Source: Jaltomata sinuosa
Lineage: Eukaryota; Streptophyta; Magnoliopsida; Solanales; Solanaceae
Direction: 5' to 3'
Length of the DNA stretch: 64,000 bases
Assembly: GCA_003996215.1 (NCBI GenBank)
Contig: QJPP01001838.1
Coordinates: 36,074-100,073, forward strand
Positions 1 through 12,252 of this stretch are shown in pieces; positions within the stretch are counted from its first letter, which is position 1, and every line of letters begins with the position of its first letter. The notes beneath the pieces are model-generated. The model was not told the DNA's origin. It searched no databases and saw nothing but the letters and a program-made list of their open reading frames with translations. Both the position numbers and the translations under genes were made by a program.

Positions 1-1140
1 TATAACGTGTAATGTAACAAGAGTTGGGTTAGAACTCGATAAGGCTTAAGGGGTTTAGAAAATAGGGAAACAAATTCTAAGTGTTAGCTTGGGGGAAGCT
101 ATTGGTTCGTGGCCTTATGCTATAGCGGACGATCGTCCGCCATAGCTGGACCGCCATAGCAGAAAAATATCCATTGTAGCAGAACTGCTATAGCAGAGCC
201 CAACCGCCACAGCAGTATTCATCATCCCCGAAGTTTCAAGGGGTGCAACAATGGCGCCCCTTTGTCCAAAACTCCATTTTTTGATATCCGAAGTTCAAAT
301 TTACCTACCCAAGGTACCCCATTACTGTTTCCTACAAAATTTGGGCATTATAACCCCTATAAATCATCCAAATCACCACTTTTGTTCAAGAATAACCCTT
401 CACATTCCACCCCCATTTTGGCCCACTTTTGGCCAATAATAGTGTAATCCTTACGCCCAGGATGCCTGGGAGGCATTGTAAACGTAAGGTAAACATCCAT
501 GCTTTGGGAATTCAAAAAAATCCAACCAAAAGTTCAAGTTCAAAAACCCACTTCAATATACACCCAAGTCCCTAGATTTCTACCATAATCATGTCTAAAT
601 TCGTGCAAGGAAGTAAGGGAACAAGTAGAAATGAGTCTTACCTGAAAATTTTGACGTCGGGAGTGGAGTGATCGGGAGAGAATGTAGTGTGTTCGAAGGG
701 AATAGGAGGAGAATGAGGGGTGAAATCCATTTTTCCCCTATTTCATAACCATTGTCAACTGCTATAGCGGTTGACGGACCATTGTAGCAGAAGCGCTATG
801 GCGGAATAAAATCCTGTATAGCGGACGAAAATTCAAATTAGGAAAGGAAAAGTTCTCCCGGATATTTTGAATTCGTTTGCTCCTACCTTAAGCGAGACCC
901 CAGATTTTCTTGGGTTCTCGGGAAAGTCACGTGTGAGTTTTCATGGGTAATTCAAATTCTCCGAGGGAGTGAGATCATCAATTTTCCTCAAATCAACGCG
1001 ACTAATTGAAGAAGGATAGTAATTCGCATAGGTTTGTAGACTACATGGTCAATTAGGATTGTAAAGGTCCCGGGCTAGTCTCACTCATCCTGTCAGTATT
1101 CTGGGATCATTCGGGGATGAATGATGGGTAAATTGGTATC
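1..1140. repeat. LTR-derived non-coding sequence left of the first LTR
   Basis: No credible coding region. Bases 1-900 read best on the minus strand: there is a CAG|GTAAG splice-donor-like string (complement of 637-644), preceded on that strand by a pyrimidine-rich leader and, further upstream, by short palindromes of the type GCTATAGCGG / CCGCCATAGC (about 115-215 and 755-830). This arrangement matches the 5' half of the LTR at 1144-3604 but on the other strand, so I infer an older inverted LTR fragment. Bases 1085-1140 end in a purine-rich stretch (GGGGATGAATGATGGG) that resembles the polypurine-tract region of gypsy elements just before a 3' LTR. The left boundary is outside the window. 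Confidence 0.45.
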
Positions 1141-2301
1141 TGTTGTAATGACCGGACCCATCGTTACCTTAAGAATCAGGAAGTCGAAGTATTTAGGGAA
1201 TTTAATTAAAGTACGTTTGTTTAAGTAGAGTGACGTAGTGGGAAATTTCTAATTTTTAAAAATAACCCGGGCTGATGTCACTCTGCTATAGCGGTAATTA
1301 ATCCACATTAGCGGGACTGCCATAGCGGAGGGCTAACCGCCATAGCAGAGTGATAGGAAATAGAAGCTCAGAATGGGATTTTATTAAAAATCTTCTCCTC
1401 CTCAGTTAGAAAACATACGAGGGTTTCTCCAAAAACCCTCCCATGCTGCTCCAAGGGTAGGGAATCATGAGAAGGAGGTGTCATGGCTGGAGGGACACAG
1501 AACAGTGGATTCCAGGACCATCGTTCAGCTGGGAATGCCTTCACGGAGCCAGAAATGGACGGTTGCAGCTATTTGGCATCCAGGTAGGCTAGGTTTTCAT
1601 GAGTAGTTACACATGTTTACATTCTATACTTATCGTATAGTGGAATGGAGATTTCATGTTTTAGGCCTCCGGTCACAGAGTCTGGTGGATTTGGTATTAG
1701 TTATGAGTGAGCTAAGGTTTGGTTGGATTGAACTGTGGATTGATTGTAGTTATTTGGGGCTATTTTTGTTGTCTTAGCATGCTAAAATGGTAGGACTCAG
1801 GGAATGGGATGTCAGAAAGGTTTGGGGAACCGAGAATAGAAAGGACAACTAGGTGGGTATGAAAATGGGAAACTCCTAGGTGAGGTTTTGGGAATGCAAA
1901 AGGCATGTGAAGAAATCATTTTTTGCTAAGGGCGAAGGGCAAAAACTCATATTGTTATTATCTATGTTTGTCCCAGATTAATGGGGTGGTTAAATTATGC
2001 TAAAAAGGGGAAACCGTTCATTATGTGTAAACAAAGGGTGAGTGTGTTAGTCTTCAGACGAAGGTAGAGGTTCCACTATATACTCGGGATAGAGGGTAGG
2101 TGATGGATTATAATTCCTATGAATGTTGTATGTTTTGTACTCCTATCTAAGTGTTTGTATGAATTGCATTGCTTAGATGAGATTGTGTAAAATATCTAAG
2201 GGTCTTGTCTTACCGTCTGTGAGTTGAACGGTTTTTACTTGTTGGTCTACAAGTTGTGTGTTCATTATTTGACTGTGGATTATTGACATTCGGTTGGCTC
2301 A

Positions 2302-2440
2302 GGTACCACGCTTGGTACGGGTATACTAACAGTTGGCACGGGTACCACGCCTAGTACAGGTATAACAAATGGTTTTCTTGGGTACCACGCTTGGTACTAA
2401 TTACTAATGGTTGGCTTGGGTACCATGCCTGGTACGGGTT
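2302..2440. repeat. Four-copy tandem repeat, about 39-bp period, inside LTR A0
   Basis: Copies start near 2302, 2341, 2381 and 2419. Each has a core of GGTACCACGCCTGGTAC, itself close to an inverted repeat, followed by a less conserved spacer. Confidence 0.8.
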
Positions 2441-2857
2441 TATTTTACTGTATCATTGCATCATTATTGATTTCATTGCATTGACTATTTTTGGTTCTAT
2501 GAGTGAACCGGTCTGCTTATTGAATTGTGATATTGGTTGGTGGTCTTTGAGTGATCGGGAGAGATCCTAAGGTGGGTCCAGGCTAAACGACAAGGGTTGT
2601 GTTGGTTATGTTGTTGATTTTTATCATAGTTATAAAAATGTTTTACATGTGGTTGATAAACTTGGAAAATGGTTGGAAGTCTTACATGGAGTGTCTAGTG
2701 GGTGATATCCTAGGAGGTGTTATTTAGGGATCCGGGGCGGGTCCAGTTAATTGGGTCGTGAGTCTGGAATGACAGGGTCTGGGTTATTCCTGGATGCATA
2801 GTCATGGGGGTTGACTAGGTCAACAGTTAGGAAGTTAGAGTTGGACTTAGCGGTTGG

Positions 2858-3012
2858 TCTAAGGTTAGTGTGACTTAGGAAGTCTAAGGTTGTGTGACTT
2901 GGGAAGTGAAGTCTAAGGTTAGTGTGACTTGGGAAGTCTAAGGTTGTGTGACTTGGGAAGTGAATTCGAAGGTTAGGGTGACTTGGGAAGTCTAGGCTTA
3001 GCATGATTCGGA
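2858..3012. repeat. Alternating 25/29-bp tandem repeat inside LTR A0
   Basis: Two related units alternate: a 25-bp form with AAGGTTAGTGTGACTTGGG and a 29-bp form with AAGGTTGTGTGACTTGGG plus a TGAAG/TGAAT tail. The order is A-B-A-B-A with a weak sixth copy, so the true repeat is a 54-bp dimer. The open frame read on the minus strand here (2747-3148) is repetitive only because of this array. Confidence 0.8.
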
Positions 3013-3604
3013 AGACCAGAGAGAGAGGGGAGTTGGCAGTAGAAGGAATAGAAAGGCTTGAGGTAAGGGGTGCGAGTGGACGATCGGTTGAGATCGGGTC
3101 CGGTAAGGAGAAATGGGTGAAGGATGGGGTTACATTATTTATTTTCATGCTTTCTCTATTTTCTTATATGATGGTAGGAATGGATTCAGGTCGACCGATA
3201 ATGCCTACCAGTACGTGTGGTTGTACTGACTCTACTCTTGCTATACTTTTTGGTATAGTCTAGTTGCAGGGCTGGTGGTATTTCATAGGTACATGACAAT
3301 GGTGATCTCCAGCAGCATCTGTCCTTTAATTTCATGATGGAAGTTGTGTCTCTTTCACATGTTCTATATAATCTTGTAGTAGCTCTTGTACCTGTTTAGA
3401 TTAGGTCCTAGGGAGGGTAATTTATATTTCAAAATTGTTTTCTGTTTCAAAATATTGTAATAACAAGGCCTTCATAATAAAAGGAAAGGTTAGTTTTGCT
3501 ACTTTATCTTTTCCGCAAGTTACCTATTGGACAAGGGGTGAGGGTTCGTCTATCTAGGTGATAAGAGTAGGCGCCCGCATTGCCCGGTAGGTTGGGTCGT
3601 GATA

Positions 3605-3734
3605 GCCTATTGATTAGCTTGATTGGCTACAACTTGTGCCAATAATTGGATGGCATTTCTAAACTCAGCATTTGTAACCTCGTGGTCCAAAACTGAAGGA
3701 TTAGCGTTACAGCATTAGCTCTGCGAGGAGGCAT
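3605..3734 (-). pseudogene. gag start fragment of Tekay-like element B
   Basis: On the minus strand an ATG at 3734 opens with MPPRRANA, the same start as the gag of element H at 52340. After RANA the frame shifts; the later part in another frame reads LDHEVTNAEFRNAIQLLAQ, the first conserved helix of Tekay/Del gag. Only about 43 codons remain before LTR A0 cuts it off at 3604. It lies directly downstream of its own leader and LTR. Non-functional. Confidence 0.75.
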
Positions 3735-3947
3735 GATCTAAAATGCATAAAGAATAGATTAGAGAGGAGAAATAGAGTTAAACTCTATCGCACGATATTG
3801 AATATGAAAGAAGTGAAGTTTTTCCTAAAATGTCTCATAGTCTCCCCCTCATAAGTGTGGTGTGCTTCACACTTTTAAAAATGACTCTACTTAACGCGGC
3901 TTTCAGACATCCTAGAACTCTTAAACTCGATGCTCTGATACCAAGTT
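3735..3947 (-). promoter_or_regulatory. Leader of element B with tRNA-iMet primer site
   Basis: The complement of 3932-3943 is TGGTATCAGAGC, the primer-binding site for initiator methionine tRNA used by many plant gypsy elements. It sits three bases from the end of the LTR, as in elements A, F, G and H. A TTTTAG splice-acceptor-like string (complement of 3738-3743) stands three bases before the gag ATG. Confidence 0.85.
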
Positions 3948-4074
3948 CGTCACACCTCAAGCCTACCCCCGGGACGCAACACCGGACTTAATACCACAAG
4001 TGATTCCAACCTTAGCATGACTTAATCACAACCATAACATAATGAGCGGAAGCTTAATATCAAGTAATGAGCAA

Positions 4075-4117
<43 letters not shown>

Positions 4118-5380
4118 GAAACATAATCTAGGAGAAAAAATCTGAAATACATATAAACACTGACTGTCTAACTATGTCCGAAAAGCCTCTAAAACTGTTA
4201 GAGTGAGTTGCTAAGACAAGCCCCCAGCTAACTCTAAGTACTGAAAGAAAAACATAAGAACAACTAAACTCATAACTAGTCCTTGAAGGATGAGGAATCA
4301 CTAACAGTGACTGGAAATCCTGCAATCTCTAGCCACGAGTCAGAGAACGAACGCCTGAATCTGCATCATGATTGGATGCAACACATAGAGTATGCGTCAG
4401 TACTATAGAATGTACTAAGTATGCGAGCTTATGAAAAATCATGATAATGACATTCTTGAAAACATACTTAAAACTGAAACCATGCATTAGTAGGAGAAAT
4501 CATAATATAAAGACTCAAGTGAAAATCATAAGTAAAAGTTATAGTTTAAGCATAAGTCATAAGCAATGAATCAAAGCTTGAAAACTGAATATCATGCACT
4601 TAGTAGCTTAAAATCATTCTTGCAGGAGTTTCTTATAATTGACACAAACCATATTGAGCACCATGGAGTCCAGTATCATACACCCACACTGAAAAAGATT
4701 GTCTTAACTGGCCAAAGTTAGAACCATAAACATAAAGATCCTGTAGTGCGCCTAAAAGGCCAACCTATGATGGAAACATAGTTCTGAAATTGGGTTATCT
4801 ATAACCCTCATCAAGTTGGTGCTAAGTACTACTCCCAAAAAATATCATAGTGCTCACATAACATGTGACATATCTAGATGTCAAAGCTTATTCATAGTCG
4901 TAATGGCAAACTTGGATGTCATACTACTCATAAACCTTGTTTTTGAAAAATGGTTCAAGAGGATTGATGGAATGTCAGGATGTCATATTGTTCATAGAGG
5001 ATCATATATTAAAGGTTTTTATAGCACTAGTTCAAATACATAATCTTATTAAAATTCATGACTTGAAGAACTAAGCATACATTTTCTTGAATAGATGAGG
5101 TCATGTGATCTAAACATGACAATTTTCTTAAAATAAGCCATACATGTAAAATTAGGTTAGGGTTATCCTTCAAATCATGAGATAAATGAATATTTGTAAA
5201 AATTCACGCAAAATCATGAAATTAGGATTGGAAATCATTAAGCAACATGAGGAGAATGAATTTATCAAAAAAACATACAATTGGGTAAGAACCCTAACTT
5301 GATAAGTTCATGAAATCAAAGTAAAATTTGGGGTTTGGGGCATAAGGGTGAAAGGAATCCCTTATTGAATATCAACATAC
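3738..5380 (-). other. Candidate leader intron of element B
   Basis: Donor CAG|GTATG (GT is the complement of 5379-5380) and acceptor TTTTAG| (AG is the complement of 3738-3739) would remove the rest of the LTR, the primer site and the leader, leaving three bases before the gag ATG at 3734. The pattern repeats in elements F, G and H. Inference only; no transcript data. Confidence 0.45.
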
Positions 5381-6055
5381 CTGGACTTGAAGCTTTCTAA
5401 ACTTAGAACTTAAATATGGAGACTTGGAAAAGGAACCCTAGGTCTTGGAGCTTGAGAGAAGATTCCCTTTCCTTTCTTTTGAAACTTTATTTGAGAGAAT
5501 GAATGAAAATCTAACTAAGTAGCAGTAAAACCCCTTTAATTTGGCCTAAAACAACTTGACGTAAGTGTTAAAGAAGTGGGAAATTACAAAATTACCCAGG
5601 AAAATAAGTGTGAAAACTGTTTAAAAAACTTTACCCAAGTTTTCACGAATGAGGCCTACAGTCCATAGACAGAACCACGGATTGTGGTTAGAGGTCACGG
5701 TTTCTAGGCAAAATAACTAGTCTCGGGTCTGATTTCCATGGACGAGGTCCACATCTCGTGGAATATTTCACAGCCCGTGGATACCTCCATTGGTTATCAG
5801 GAAAACAAGTGACCCTCAGGTTTGATTCCACGAGAGGGAACCACAGATAGTGGTATGATCCACGACCTATGAATCCCTATTGTAGTTTTAGATTAGAGGA
5901 TAGGTCTACATGACTCATTCCACGAGGCCTATTTATGGCCTCTGGTTTCATCCATAACTCGTGGTTCATGCTCGTGGATCCTGTCTGAAGCTTAAATAGA
6001 TTCAACTTAAGATTTTCTGGTTTACTTCTTAGCTTAGGACTTTCAGGTTGTTACA
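3948..6055 (-). mobile_element. 5' LTR of Tekay-like element B
   Basis: Reading on the minus strand the LTR starts TGTAACAACCTG at 6055 and ends ...GGTGTGACG at 3948 (terminal CA mutated to CG), 2108 bp. Its 5' portion (about 5645-5990) is an array of diverged CCACGAGTCGTGG-like palindromes. Downstream are a CAG|GTATG donor (complement of 5378-5383), the conserved block around 4380-4430 containing the complement of TACTGACGCATAC, and a 30-nt hairpin at 4205-4234. The element continues leftwards only as far as 3605. The right flank is Tat pol DNA; the matching target duplication is not available. Confidence 0.8.
4075..4117. repeat. Compound microsatellite (CT)n(AT)n
   Basis: Twelve CT units run straight into about nine AT units, inside LTR B. 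Confidence 0.95.
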
Positions 6056-8568
6056 GAACAGTTGCAAAATTGGACCTCTACTCCTATCATGACTCTTCAA
6101 TAATTTGGGTATACAAAAAACTTTATTTTTATGCCAAATCAGTGACAATCAAGATGAGGAACGCGACCCACCCTTTATATTTCAATGTCCTCATACTATT
6201 TTTATTGGTTTCCAAAAGGCATAGATTTGCACTCATGTGGGTCGTAGCCAGTGTTTGTAAATATTTCCTAATTACAATGAAAAACCTCCTTTATTATGAA
6301 AACCTTTGGTATTTATTTTTTGCTTGCTCATTATTTTCTAACTTATTTTATTTATAATTTCAATAATAATAGTTTAAAACTACCAATGTCATGTTATGTC
6401 AAGAGCTTAATGAACAAATCGAGATAGAATGTGATGAAGAGACTATGGTCCCTGAACAGTTAACAAAAGAATTAAAATATTTTGAGAACCGTGAAAATCC
6501 CAACCTAGAGGAGACTGAGGTAGTCAGTCTAGGAGATGACAAAGAGGTCAAAAAAACAAGAATCAGCATGCACATGTCAAAAGTGTTGAAGCAAGATTTC
6601 AGCAAGCTAGTTAGAGAGTACATTGACATATTCTCCTAGTTCTACAATGACATGCCAGGGCTGAGTACATTCATTATATCCTACAAGTTGCCTATCAATC
6701 CAAGATTCAACCTGGTCAACCAAAAGACTTAGAAGTTCAAACCAGACCTGAGTCTGAGAATCAAGGAAGAAGTTACTAAAAAGATCCAATTTGGACTAGT
6801 AGAGGTCATGAAGTATCCAACTTGGTTAGCCAACATTGTCTCTGTGCCAAATAAGGATAGGAAAATCAGTATATGTGTGGATTATCGAGACTTGGACAAA
6901 CCCAGTCCTAAAGATAACTTTCCATTGCCTAATATCCATATCCTTATTGACAATTGTGCAAAGCATAAGATATAATTATTCATGGATTATTTTGCTGGGT
7001 ATTACCAGATCCTAATGGATGAGAAAGATGTAGAGAAAATAGCTTTCATTATGCCTTGAGGTATTTATCATTATCGGGTGATGTTATTCTATCTTAAGAA
7101 TACGTGTCTACTTACATGTGGGCCATGACAATGATATTCCATGACATGATTCACAAAAAGATTGAAGTATACATAGATGATATAATTATCAAATCCCATG
7201 AGAGTTTGGAGCACTTGACTCATTTAAGAAAGTTCTTTGATTGACTATGGAAATATAACCTAAAGTTGAACCCCACAAATTGTGCCTTTGAGGTGCCCAC
7301 TGGCAAGTTATTAGGCTTTATAGTCAGTAGAAGAGGCATTGAGATTGATGCTTTGAAAGTCAAGACAATCCAGGATTTGCCTCCACAAAAGACCAAGAAA
7401 TAAGTCATGAGCTTCTTGGGAAGATTGAACTACATCAGCCGATTCATAGCCCAATAAATGGTTATTTGTGAACCCATTTTCAAGCTGTTGAAGAGGGATG
7501 CACCAACCAAATAGACTGAAGAGTGTCAGCAAGCTCTTGACTATATCAAGAGTTATCTGTCTAGTCTAGCAGTATTAGTTCCTCCAAGAGAAGGGAGCCC
7601 CTTATTGCTTTATTTTTCAGTCTCAAATAATGCATTTGGATATGTCTTGGGGTAGCATGATGAAAGCGACAAGAAAGAACGGGTAATTTACTACTTGAGC
7701 AAAAAGTTTACTTCATATAAGGCTTGTTATAATCTGTTAGAAAGGACTTTATGTGCTTTAACCGGGGTGGCCTAGAAGTTGAGACACTATATGTCATCAT
7801 ACATTACATATCTCATTTCCAGAATGCACCCTTTAAAGTATATATTCCAGAAACCCATGCCTATGGGGAAGCTGGCCAAATGGCAAATGTTGTTGAGTGA
7901 GTTTGACATTGTGTATGTGACTCAAAAAGTAATCAAGGGACAAGCCCTAGAGGATCATTTGGCAAAAATTGGTCGATGAAGATTATGAGCCACTCCAAAC
8001 TTATTTTCCAGATGAAGAAATCTTGTTTGTAGGAGAAGATATTGCAGAAGCAACCCTGATTGGAGATTGTTCTTCAATATTGCAGAAGCATACCCTGATT
8101 GGAGATTGTTCTTTAATGGAGCAAGCACCTTTAAAGGTTTAGGTATTAGAGCAGTTTTGGTATCAAAAATTGATCAACACTATCTAGTAATAGCCAAGCT
8201 CTATTTTCCATGCACTAACAACATGGTTGAATATGAAGCTTGTATTCTCGATATTCATATGGCTATCGATATGGATGTTTAAAAATTTGGTCATGAGTGA
8301 TTTTGATTTGTTAATTCATCAAGTTTAAGTTGAGTGGGTTGTAAAGAACTCCAAAGATCTCTTAGTATGTGAAATTGGTACGAATTTTGTGCAAGAGGTT
8401 CAGAAAGATCGAGTTCAAGCATATTTCAAGGATTCAAAATAAATTTGTCAATGCTTTGGCAACCATATCCTCCATGATTCAGCATCCAGACCAAAACTAC
8501 ATCGATCAACTTGCACATTGTGCGCAAGTCGAAGCAAAACCAGATAGAAAGCCATGGTATTTCGATAT
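6056..8568 (+). pseudogene. Tat-lineage gypsy pol, part 1: RT, RNase H and second RNase H
   Basis: Recognisable in order: an acidic linker (about 6391-6640), RT with VDYRDLDKPSPKDNFPLP near 6880, the polymerase box YIDDIIIKS near 7170, the RT thumb with LGRLNYISRF near 7420, RNase H with LLYFSVSNNAFG near 7610, and the connection KWQMLLSEFDIVYVTQK near 7880. From about 8090 a second, archaeal-type RNase H follows (WRLFFNGAS ... TNNMVEYEACIL), which is diagnostic of the Tat lineage. Its first catalytic Asp is Asn (FFNGA). There are many stops, several at positions where the family has Gln or Trp (for example LG*HDE near 7650 and PTK*TEE near 7510). The 5' end is cut by LTR B at 6055 and gag is absent. 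The reading resumes after the solo LTR at 10751. Confidence 0.85.
8040..8118 (+). repeat. 39-bp tandem duplication at the start of the second RNase H
   Basis: A segment containing GCAGAAGCAACCCTGATTGG is repeated once 39 bp later with a few changes. It adds a partial extra copy of the residues before WRLFFNGA and is private to this decayed copy. Confidence 0.75.
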
Positions 8569-10745
8569 TGTAATGGCATGTTCCTTTGTTATGCTAAGGA
8601 ATAATTATCCAGCTAGAAAAGTCCCCAGATGAGAATTAAAAATCTCAAGCTAGGGTGAGCTTAGATGAAAATATAGTATTATTTGCCTTAGAGGTGATTC
8701 ATGTTTAGTGTGATGTCGTGTGGTAGTGTGGTGTTTATTTTTGAATAACCAACTATCATAGAATTCCGTAGGAAGTTTTGGGATGAGAATTAGAGTCATA
8801 GAACTCTGGATATAATAGTTGTTGCATTGGGAATAAGTCATGATGTTTATAAAATGATATGTGTTATAAAATGAGGGTTTGGGAGTGAAATGGTGACATT
8901 CTAGAAATTTCCCTTTGCCACAATGAGAGGATGCTTCATCGTGATGGTCTATTACAATGAACGATCCTCATTACGACGAGGAAATGGGGAGTATACCTGG
9001 GTGTTCTGCAGTTTTTTGAGTTATTTCTCTTATAACTCAACTTTATCCTACAACTCTCAAAAGTGATTTATCCAAGAAAACTAGGGTAACTTTCTCTGTT
9101 TGAGGTAAGTAATCCATAGAACTCTTCGTTTATTGATTAATTATCTTTCTTAGACCTTGAGGGAAGGATTAATGGTGAATTTCTCGCAATTAAGCCCTAA
9201 AACCATGCACTTGGGGAAGAACCCTATGGGTAGGTGTAAAATCACCTAAAATTGATCTTAATCTGTGCTTTTATGAGTTCTTACATAAAATTATTAGTTC
9301 GTAACATGTTTAAGGCTAGAGAGGAACCTTGGGTTCTATAAAGGTGAAACCTTTAGGCATAAAATGGTGGAAAATGTATGAACTTGATTAGAAACCTTGG
9401 GTTCTTGATCCTATGAATGTAATGGGTCTAATTAGTTATTAATTAACCCTTAGAGAATGCTAGAAACCTTACTTAGCAAGTATAATTATTGGGTTTGATT
9501 CCTAAATCCTAAAATAAAGGGTAATTAGCTAATTACTTTTATATTATTGTTATTGTTAGACCTTGTAACAAAATTTTTGAGAGTTAAGAAAGGACAAGCC
9601 AGTGGTGGATTCGCTTATGGTTTGAATTCGAGTTAAGGCTCACCTTATTATATGTTTGTAGTGGAATTATATAACTTGTGATTGGTCTTTGGACATGGTG
9701 GTATTATACATGCTTTCCTTGTTATGCTTGTATGAATAGGCTAAATGAATAGAAAGTGATAAGTGAGATGAAATGGCTATGAATGAATAGTGTCTTGGGC
9801 ACTGAGTATCTTTGTGAGAAGTAGGTATGAGATCCTAGTTATATAGACATTTATGTTGATACTTTTGTATGGATTGGATACCATGCTGGTATGGTACATG
9901 GACACCTAGGGTCCCCTACAGGTCATGGATAGTGGGTAGAAATAAGACCCATAGCATATGTGAACACCATTTTACCTTGTTTTGTATTATTGTGTTGCTT
10001 ACTATAGTGAGATGTCTGAGAACTGAGGTGAGACTAGAGATACAAGTGATATGAGCTAAGATTGATGGGCATAGTGATATGTGAGATAGTTGTTGTGAGT
10101 GATTACTCTTTTCCCCTCTTATGATGATATTCTGTGAATTGTGAACTTAAGGACATTGTTGTTGAATTGACTTGAAAAGACTATCTATTGACTGATTACA
10201 TGCTAAGTGTTGAAGTATTTTACTTGTTATATGTTTCACCGCTTTTATGCTATATTGTTCGGTCAGCCTATGATACCTACTAGTACATAGTATGTTGTAC
10301 TGATACTACCCTGTTCTCTTATTTTATTGAGTGAAAACTGTGTTTCACAGGCTGAGATGCGACCTCGGCTATAGCAAGGAGATTTGCTGCAGATCCAAGG
10401 GTGAGCACTACTTCTCAAGCTTCCATAGATCCTCCACGAGTTGTTCTCTTTCTTTCGGATAATGGAACTCTCTTATCTTACTACTTTTAGTGGTTATTAG
10501 ATTCTTAGACTATGTTGGTTTATAATTTTGGATGATAACTTTAAGTTTCTGGGGATATTTTAGTTGACTATTTTCCGCACATTCTTTTGTTATATATATA
10601 AACATTAATTCATTTATGACTTAAGTGAAATGTTTATCTACTTTCTGGTTAATTGGTTAAGTCTGAGAGTGGGGTTTGGGTTGTTTGGTTCTCCCACCAA
10701 AGAATTAGTGTGGGTGCCAATCATGACCCAGTTAGGGTCATGACA
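8569..10745 (+). mobile_element. Solo LTR inserted in Tat pol, target duplication GATAT
   Basis: Starts TGTAATGGCATG and ends GGGTCATGACA, 2177 bp, flanked by perfect 5-bp direct repeats GATAT at 8564-8568 and 10746-10750. Removing the LTR and one GATAT restores the pol reading across WYFDI-KIYLE. No internal region is present, so an element inserted and was reduced by recombination between its LTRs. It carries a short array of CATCGTGATGG-like palindromes (8917-8985), a GAG|GTAAGT donor at 9102-9108, and the block around 9870-9930 that is shared with the truncated LTR at 43230-44857. Confidence 0.95.
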
Positions 10746-11975
10746 GATATCAAGATATATCTAGAGGTCGGGGACTATTCTAAAGATGTGACTACCAACC
10801 AAAAGAAAATAATTCGTTGGATGGCTAACAACCTTTTCTTAAATGGAGAAATCCTGTATAGGAAAACTCTGGACTTGGGATTGCTGAGATAACTAGATTC
10901 AGTAGAAGCCACAAAGTTGCTAGATGAAGTACATGCTGGAGTGTGTGGACCTCATATGAATGGACTCACTCTAGCCAAGAAGATCTTGCAAGCCGGATAT
11001 TTTTGGATGACTATGGAGAATAACTGTATCGAATTTGTGTAGAAATCCCACAAGTACCAGATTCACAAAGATTTGATTCGAGTGCCTTCTCGTGAGCTTC
11101 ATGCTATGAGTTCACCTTGGCCTTTTGTAGCCTGGGGCATGGATGTCATTGGTCCCATCGAGCCACCCGCCTCCAATGGACACAGATTCATTTTGGTTGC
11201 CATTGACTACTTCACCAAGTGAGTAGAAGCTGCATTCTACAAGTCTATAACCAAGAAGGTTGTAGCTGATTTTGTGAAGAATAATTTGATTTGTCAATTC
11301 GGAATCCCTGAGTCAATCATCATAGACAACAGAGAAAATTTGAACAGTCGCTTGATGGACGAGATATGTGAGCAATTTCAGATTACTCACTATAATTCAC
11401 TCGCATATCATCCTAAAATGAATAGAGCCGTAGAAGCCGCCAATAAGAATATCAAGAAGATCTTGGGGAAAATAGTCAATAGTCATTGATCATGGCATGA
11501 GATGTTGCCTTATTATTTGTTGGGATATTGGAAGACTTTCAAAACTTCGACCAGGGCAACTCCTTATGTGTTGGTATATGGGTCATAAGCGGTGATACCT
11601 GTTGAGGTTGAGATATCCTTCCTAAGAATCATCCAAGATGTTGAGCTAAGCAATAAATATTGGATTCTTGCCTGCTATGAATAACTCATGTTGATTTATG
11701 AGAAAAGAGTTTGTATGCCATGGCATATTGTACCAACAATGAATGATTCATGCATTCAACAAGAGAATAAGAGCTCGTATGTTCACCATAAGACAGTCGG
11801 TCCCTAAGAGTATCTTTCCTCACCAGGAGGAATACAAGGGAAAATTTTCACGAATTAGCAAGGACCGTATGTTGTCCACAAGGTGTTATCCGGAGGATCT
11901 TTGATTTTGTCCAAGATGGATGGGCAATAGTTGCCCAAGCCGATCAACTCTGATGTTGTGAAGAGATAATACATC
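10746..11975 (+). pseudogene. Tat-lineage gypsy pol, part 2: integrase
   Basis: Continues the same polyprotein. Visible are the zinc-binding region (DEVHAGVCGPHMNG near 10930, with both later cysteines lost: KSHKYQ instead of a CxxC), the core domain starting PWPFVAWGMDVIGPIEPPAS near 11120, the second catalytic Asp in ESIIIDNRENLNS near 11315, and the Glu in RAVEAANKNIKKI near 11440. The C-terminal part ends near 11970 with KPINSDVVKR. At least eight in-frame stops (for example YFTK*VEA, normally Trp) make it inactive. It follows the solo LTR directly and is followed by the typical long Tat 3' non-coding region. Confidence 0.85.
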
Positions 11976-12089
11976 TGAAGATGGTTTTTTCCTTTATTTC
12001 TTTCCTTGTAATCGCGCTTTCTTGATTGTAAATGTTCTTATGCTTTGTAATAGCTTAAAATCCCCTATACTCTTTGTACAAACTATATT

Positions 12090-12252
12090 TGACCTGAGTT
12101 CTCAAGGATGGGATATGTAGGCGGCCTTTGTCAGCTTCGGTCAACCCTTTAGAAAAATCTACCTTTTCCCTTTTATCTTGAACTGCGTGATGACCTAAAT
12201 TCTCAAGAATGAGATACATAGGCGGCCTTTGTCAGTTTTGGTCACCCCTTTA
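12090..12252 (+). repeat. Two copies of a 62-bp repeat about 101 bp apart
   Basis: Both copies contain the string TAGGCGGCCTTTGTCAG and a preceding TTCTCAAGRATGRGATA. A related GGGATACGTAGGC string appears again near 12318, suggesting a third, more diverged copy. Confidence 0.75.

Larger units (their letters stand above)
1144..3604 (+). mobile_element. Ty3/gypsy LTR (element A0), probably a 3' LTR
   Basis: The LTR starts TGTAATGACCGG after a purine-rich stretch and ends GGGTCGTGATA, where the usual terminal CA has become TA; length about 2.46 kb. The termini resemble those of the solo LTR at 8569-10745 (TGTAATGG..., ...GGGTCATGACA). Near its 5' side it holds an inverted repeat: CACTCTGCTATAGCGGT at 1279-1295 pairs with 1336-1352 at 16 of 17 positions. 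A CAG|GTAGG donor-like site lies at 1581-1588. The sequence to its right is the interior of another element's gag on the minus strand, so A0 inserted there; its other end lies left of the window and no target duplication can be checked. Confidence 0.65.

Noticed and set aside
2747..3148. Repetitive open frame of 133 codons on the minus strand
   Set aside because: Produced by the 25/29-bp tandem array in LTR A0, whose 54-bp dimer is a multiple of three.
6070..6357. A 95-codon frame rich in Leu and Phe that looks membrane-like
   Set aside because: It lies in AT-rich DNA between LTR B and the Tat linker, with no family similarity that I recognise; AT-rich sequence yields such frames by chance.
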